Source: Bog-532 sp963742865
Lineage (GTDB): Bacteria; Actinomycetota; Actinomycetes; Streptosporangiales; Streptosporangiaceae
Direction: 5' to 3'
Length of the DNA stretch: 64,000 nt
Assembly (NCBI GenBank): GCA_963742865.1
Contig: CAVUNW010000015.1
Location: 124,001-188,000 of the forward strand
A program made the position numbers and the translations under genes. The number at the start of each line of letters is the position of its first letter. Within the stretch, counting starts at the first letter, position 1. Positions 61,275 through 64,000 of the stretch are shown one piece after another. The notes beneath the pieces were generated by a model, which searched no databases, was not told the DNA's origin, and saw only the letters and a list, made by a program, of their open reading frames with translations.

Positions 61275-61721
61275 CTAGCCGCCGGGGTGGCTGGGCAGGA
61301 GCTGGATCACCTGCTGACGCACGCGGTTCAGGTCGATACCCCGTCGTACAAGTATCTGGACGGCGACGCCATCGCCCTCGCGGAGGAGGCCCAGCAAGAG
61401 ATGCTCGGTGCCGACGTAGTCGTGCCCGAGCAGCTTTGCCTCCCGTGAGGAAAGCTCCAGCACCTTCTTGGCCCGGGGTGTGAACGGGATGTGCCCCGAG
61501 GGTTGTTCTGTGCCCCGGCCGATGATCGCATCGATCTCCCGCCGCGCGTCATCCAGACGGATCCCCAGCGCGGTCAGGGCCTGGGCCGCAACGCCGTCGT
61601 CCTCGTGGATGAGACCGAGCAGGAGGTGCTCGGTGCCAACGTAGTTATGGTTGAGCTGCCTGGCCTCTTCTTGCGCCAGGACCACCACCCGCCGTGCCCG
61701 GTCGGTGAACCTCTCGAACAT
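61275..61721 (-). CDS. Clp N-domain protein (ClpC N-terminal repeat only)
   Basis: A 148-residue protein made of the two Clp_N repeats: MFERFTDRARRVVVLAQEEA, HNYVGTEHLLLGLIHEDDGV, then FTPRAKKVLELSSREAKLLG and GTEHLLLGLLREGDGVAVQI. It closely follows the start of ClpC up to RVRQQVIQLL and then stops (PSHPGG), so both ATPase domains are absent. Actinobacteria do encode stand-alone Clp N-domain proteins that may act as adaptors or decoys of ClpC; a truncated clpC copy is the alternative. It faces rnpB tail-to-tail. Confidence 0.88.
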   Translation of the reverse strand: MFERFTDRARRVVVLAQEEARQLNHNYVGTEHLLLGLIHEDDGVAAQALTALGIRLDDARREIDAIIGRGTEQPSGHIPFTPRAKKVLELSSREAKLLGHDYVGTEHLLLGLLREGDGVAVQILVRRGIDLNRVRQQVIQLLPSHPGG

Positions 61722-61855
61722 CTGACATCCCTGGTCGCGCCAAAACCGCTACGGCTAAGCCTTTTCTTCGAGTGTGCACCCGGCCGGCGGTGTGGCCAGG
61801 ACCGGCGGGGCCTGCTGCCGTTGCTGGCCGCCAGGCACCGGGCTAGGGTCACCTT

Positions 61856-62385
61856 GTGAACGCGCTAGGTACTGGCGCCGGTTCCCCCGAGGGCGGGGTG
61901 GGCCGTGATCCACCCGATCGGGCGCGGCTGGGTCAGCTGGCCGCAGAGCAGGCGGCGCTGCGGCGGGTGGCGACGCTGGTGGCCCGGGCGACTCCGCCGG
62001 AGCAGGTGTTCGCCGCGGTCGCACGCTCGCCCGCCGGTCCGCGGTACCGGTAGACCTTGATGTCACCACCACTGCGCGGTGCCCCGAGCCGATTGAGGTC
62101 GCGGCGTACTACGTCGCGTCCGAGGCGCTGGCCAACGCGATGAAGCACGCGCAGGCCTCGCGCGTCGAGATTTCGCTCACCACGCACAACGGCAGCCTGC
62201 TGCTGTCGATCCGCGACGACGGCATCGGCGGGGCCGATCCCGCCCGCGGTTCCGGCCTGGCTGGCCTCACCGACCGCGTCGAGGCTCTGGGCGGCTCGAT
62301 CCGCGTCCACAGCCCTGCCGGCGCCGGGACGCATATCGCAATGCACCTTCCACTCGAGTACGAGCTGGCTCCGGATCCCGGTTGA
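61856..62385 (+). pseudogene. sensor histidine kinase remnant with internal deletion
   Basis: The first part from GTG 61856 (LAAEQAALRRVATLVARATP, then EQVFAAVA) is the usual start of a GAF-domain NarL-type histidine kinase. At about 62020 it jumps, in another frame, to TLARRSAVPVDLDV, followed by AAYYVASEALANAMKHAQAS, ISIRDDGIGGADP-like LLLSIRDDGIGGADPARGSG and AGLTDRVEALGGSIRVHSPA, the HATPase_c domain. The GAF and dimerisation/phospho-acceptor His domains are gone (likely hundreds of residues), and the halves are out of frame. No response regulator is next to it. Confidence 0.82.
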
Positions 62386-62460
62386 CGTTTGCGGGCCGTC
62401 AACCACGTCGGGCAGCCTCCGTGGCGGCTAGCACATTGACGTAAATCTCTTCCCGGCCCG

Positions 62461-63210
62461 CTAATCGGCGCCGACGACCTTGAAGTCCTGGCTGACGAAG
62501 ATATGGTGCGGCCAGTTGACGCCGATGTTGTGGACCTCGTACTCGCCGTTGCTCAGCTTGACCACACGGTCGACGACGCCGCCCGGGTAGGCGGCCAGCG
62601 CAGCTTCGGTCGCCTTGCTGGCGGCCGTTCCGCTGACGATCGTCCCCGATCCCTGACTGTAGTTCGCCGGGATCTGGCCAACCTGCTTGGACGTGCTCGG
62701 TGCACCGCGCTGGAAGGGGACCACCTTTGCCGCCGAGGAAGCCGCGGATCCGCTGCTAGCCGGTTGCACGATCACCTGCGTGGCCGTGATCGTCGTCCCG
62801 CTGGTCGTCCCGAGGACGAGAACGGGTTCGTTTGCGGTGATGGCAGTCGCCGAGGCCGGGCTCGTCCCCTTCTCGTACGTCGTGGCGGATGCCTCCTTGA
62901 TGGTCACCTTCTGGCCCGCTGAGGTCGACAGCGTGAAGCCCGACGTGGACACGCTGCTGACGGTGCCGACGGCTCCTCCTGCGGCCGGTCCGGACCGGGC
63001 GTTGGATCCCCCGCCACCGGTTCGGGGACCGGCAGCGGAGCCACTGCCGGAAGGGGCGGAGGCGCTGCTGGAAGGAGCGGGCGCGGAACTGCTGCTGGCA
63101 GTGGGGGAGCCGCTGCTGGAGGTGGCGCTGACGATGCCGTAGGAACCGCCCGCGACCGCGATGGCCGCGACGCCGGCGGCGATGGACGTGGTGAGTTTGC
63201 GGGAAAGCAT
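62461..63210 (-). CDS. exported Ser/Ala-rich protein with DUF5666-like region
   Basis: A 249-residue protein with a signal peptide or N-terminal anchor (KLTTSIAAGVAAIAVAGGSYGIV). A 50-residue Ser/Ala/Gly/Pro linker follows. The beta-rich segment GAVGTVSSVSTSGFTLSTSA, VTIKEASATTYEKG, VLVLGTTSGTTITA resembles the OB-like DUF5666 fold. The C-terminus (ATEAALAAYPGGVVDRVVKL, GEYEVHNIGV) resembles a PepSY-like strand-helix unit. It is probably extracytoplasmic; function unknown. Confidence 0.72.
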   Translation of the reverse strand: MLSRKLTTSIAAGVAAIAVAGGSYGIVSATSSSGSPTASSSSAPAPSSSASAPSGSGSAAGPRTGGGGSNARSGPAAGGAVGTVSSVSTSGFTLSTSAGQKVTIKEASATTYEKGTSPASATAITANEPVLVLGTTSGTTITATQVIVQPASSGSAASSAAKVVPFQRGAPSTSKQVGQIPANYSQGSGTIVSGTAASKATEAALAAYPGGVVDRVVKLSNGEYEVHNIGVNWPHHIFVSQDFKVVGAD

Positions 63211-63524
63211 TGGCTGAGCTCTTTTCGTTGATGCCGTCGATCAGAGACTCGCAGCCGATGCCGGAAGGGCGGTCCAAGGAGCCCGGAAGGTTGCCGTGAG
63301 GTTGGCCGGCGCGGGCTGATCCCCAGGCATCAGCCGGCGGTTCTCGAGCGCGCAGTTATCTGACTCAGCAGGCGTCGAGAAGGTTGGCTAAGCAGGCGTT
63401 GAGGAACCTCAGCACGGCGAGCACGGGCCGGGATCTCGCGGCCACGGTCATTCGACTGATGCGGAGCCGCCGGGTCAGGTGCAGACTGATCTTGCCGTCA
63501 CAAGGCCATGCGGGGGAGGACACG
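63211..63524. other. 314-bp intergenic region between divergent genes
   Basis: No gene seen. Near 63365-63405 an imperfect direct repeat of GCAGGCGTyGAG stands 29 bp apart with GTTGGCTAA between. It should contain the promoters of the exported protein and of the MFS gene, whose ATG is preceded by GGGGGAGGA. Confidence 0.5.
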
Positions 63525-64000
63525 ATGAGCATCGTCAGTACCGCCGGAACCGGCGGCCGTTCGAAGACCCTGATTCTGACCGCGATGATCTTCGCGGTGG
63601 CGATGACGTTCATCGACCAGACGATCGTCTCGATCGCCGCGCCCACGATCCAGCACGATCTGGGGCTGTCGAGCAGCGGTATGCAATGGGCGATCAACGC
63701 CTACCTGCTGACGCTGGCGGCCCTGTTCGCCTTCGGCGGCCGCCTGGCCGACATAGCCGGGCACCGCAAGATGGTGGTGCTCGGGGTGATCATCTTCGCG
63801 GGCGCGTCGGCGCTGTGCGGCGCCACGCCGCGCGGCGGCGCCGCCGAGGCGTGGCTGGTGGCTTTCCGCGCGCTGCAGGGCGCGGGCGGGGCGATCATGT
63901 TCCCGGCCGCGATCGCCATCGTGGTGGTGACGTTCGACCTGCGCTCCCGCGGCCGGGCCCTGGCGCTGTTCTTCGGCATCGCCGGCGGGCTGACCGCGAT
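63525..64000 (+). CDS. MFS exporter, DHA2 (EmrB/QacA) type, 5' part
   Basis: The first 158 residues of a drug:H+ antiporter, cut by the window end. It shows TLILTAMIFAVAMTFIDQTI (TM1 with the D of the family), NAYLLTLAALFAFGGRLADI (TM2 and motif A), HRKMVVLGVIIFAGASALCG, RALQGAGGAIMFPAAIAIVV and RGRALALFFGIAGGLTA. This is the 14-TM DHA2 pattern. ATG 63525 is preceded by GGGGGAGGA. Substrate unknown; no adjacent regulator is seen. Confidence 0.9.
   Translation, partial: MSIVSTAGTGGRSKTLILTAMIFAVAMTFIDQTIVSIAAPTIQHDLGLSSSGMQWAINAYLLTLAALFAFGGRLADIAGHRKMVVLGVIIFAGASALCGATPRGGAAEAWLVAFRALQGAGGAIMFPAAIAIVVVTFDLRSRGRALALFFGIAGGLTA

Noticed and set aside
60383..61278. Several open frames across the RNase P RNA
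   Set aside because: The segment is rnpB by its conserved RNA blocks; the frames are incidental.
1..64000. CRISPR array or complete insertion sequence
   Set aside because: No regularly spaced repeats with unique spacers and no transposase motifs were found; the direct repeats seen are short head-to-tail units.

Overview
The window is very GC-rich DNA from an actinobacterium. Markers of that group are the ergothioneine operon egtA-egtB-egtC-egtD, the steA/steB/murJ-like cell-envelope cluster, a SAV_2177-family (DUF574) methyltransferase, DUF5999 and DUF6412 proteins, a fused RNase HI/CobC-like phosphatase, many GTG/TTG starts with 1-4 nt overlaps, and an actinobacterial class A RNase P RNA. 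The gene mix suggests a filamentous Streptomyces/Streptosporangiales-type organism; the order cannot be fixed from this sequence alone.

Layout. 1-4.8 kb: tail of a GH13 alpha-glucosidase, a metal-dependent hydrolase, then a gene-sparse accessory stretch (ribbon-helix-helix-like protein, secreted transglycosylase-like protein, short GntR regulator, two-domain methyltransferase). 4.8-6.9 kb: GntR/ABC operon with a damaged ATPase and permease. 6.9-13 kb (minus): selD followed by egtABCD. 13.2-19.4 kb (plus): steA-steB-membrane protein-murJ-glycosyltransferase. 19.6-24 kb: conserved protein, glycerate kinase, GH1 beta-glucosidase divergent from its LacI regulator. 24.5-33.1 kb: mixed metabolic genes and uvrA. 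33.1-35 kb: gene-poor stretch with DUF5999. 35-41 kb: aminotransferase, DUF6412/YidC pair, DUF302, LysE, AbiEi-like protein. 41.1-45.8 kb: molybdopterin oxidoreductase, FMN-binding protein, zinc-ribbon protein, RNase HI/phosphatase. 45.9-60.6 kb: surface-polysaccharide locus with UDP-GlcNAc 2-epimerase, nucleotide-sugar dehydrogenase, at least five glycosyltransferases, an ABC-2 exporter permease and a GT-C-like membrane protein. 60.8-64 kb: rnpB, a Clp N-domain protein, a broken histidine kinase, a secreted protein and the start of an MFS exporter.

How the genes work together. egtABCD encodes ergothioneine synthesis from histidine and cysteine, and selD upstream supplies selenophosphate. Both egtA and uvrA are preceded by the same TTGTCrGAC-N8-TAnnnT promoter, which resembles the RecA-independent (PafBC) DNA-damage promoter of actinobacteria. 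The polysaccharide locus should convert UDP-GlcNAc to UDP-ManNAc and probably UDP-ManNAcA, polymerise it with other sugars, and export it.

Caveat. At least twenty genes, including conserved ones such as uvrA, wecB, selD and egtC, carry single-base frameshifts after which the conserved protein continues directly in the next frame. Several fall in G/C runs, and two are the same change in the same sequence context. I read these mainly as sequence errors, not mass gene decay, and give full-gene coordinates with the shift positions. Three larger lesions (ABC ATPase, histidine kinase, Clp protein truncated after its N domain) need separate explanations. Short tandem repeats of 14-31 bp recur near gene ends throughout the window.
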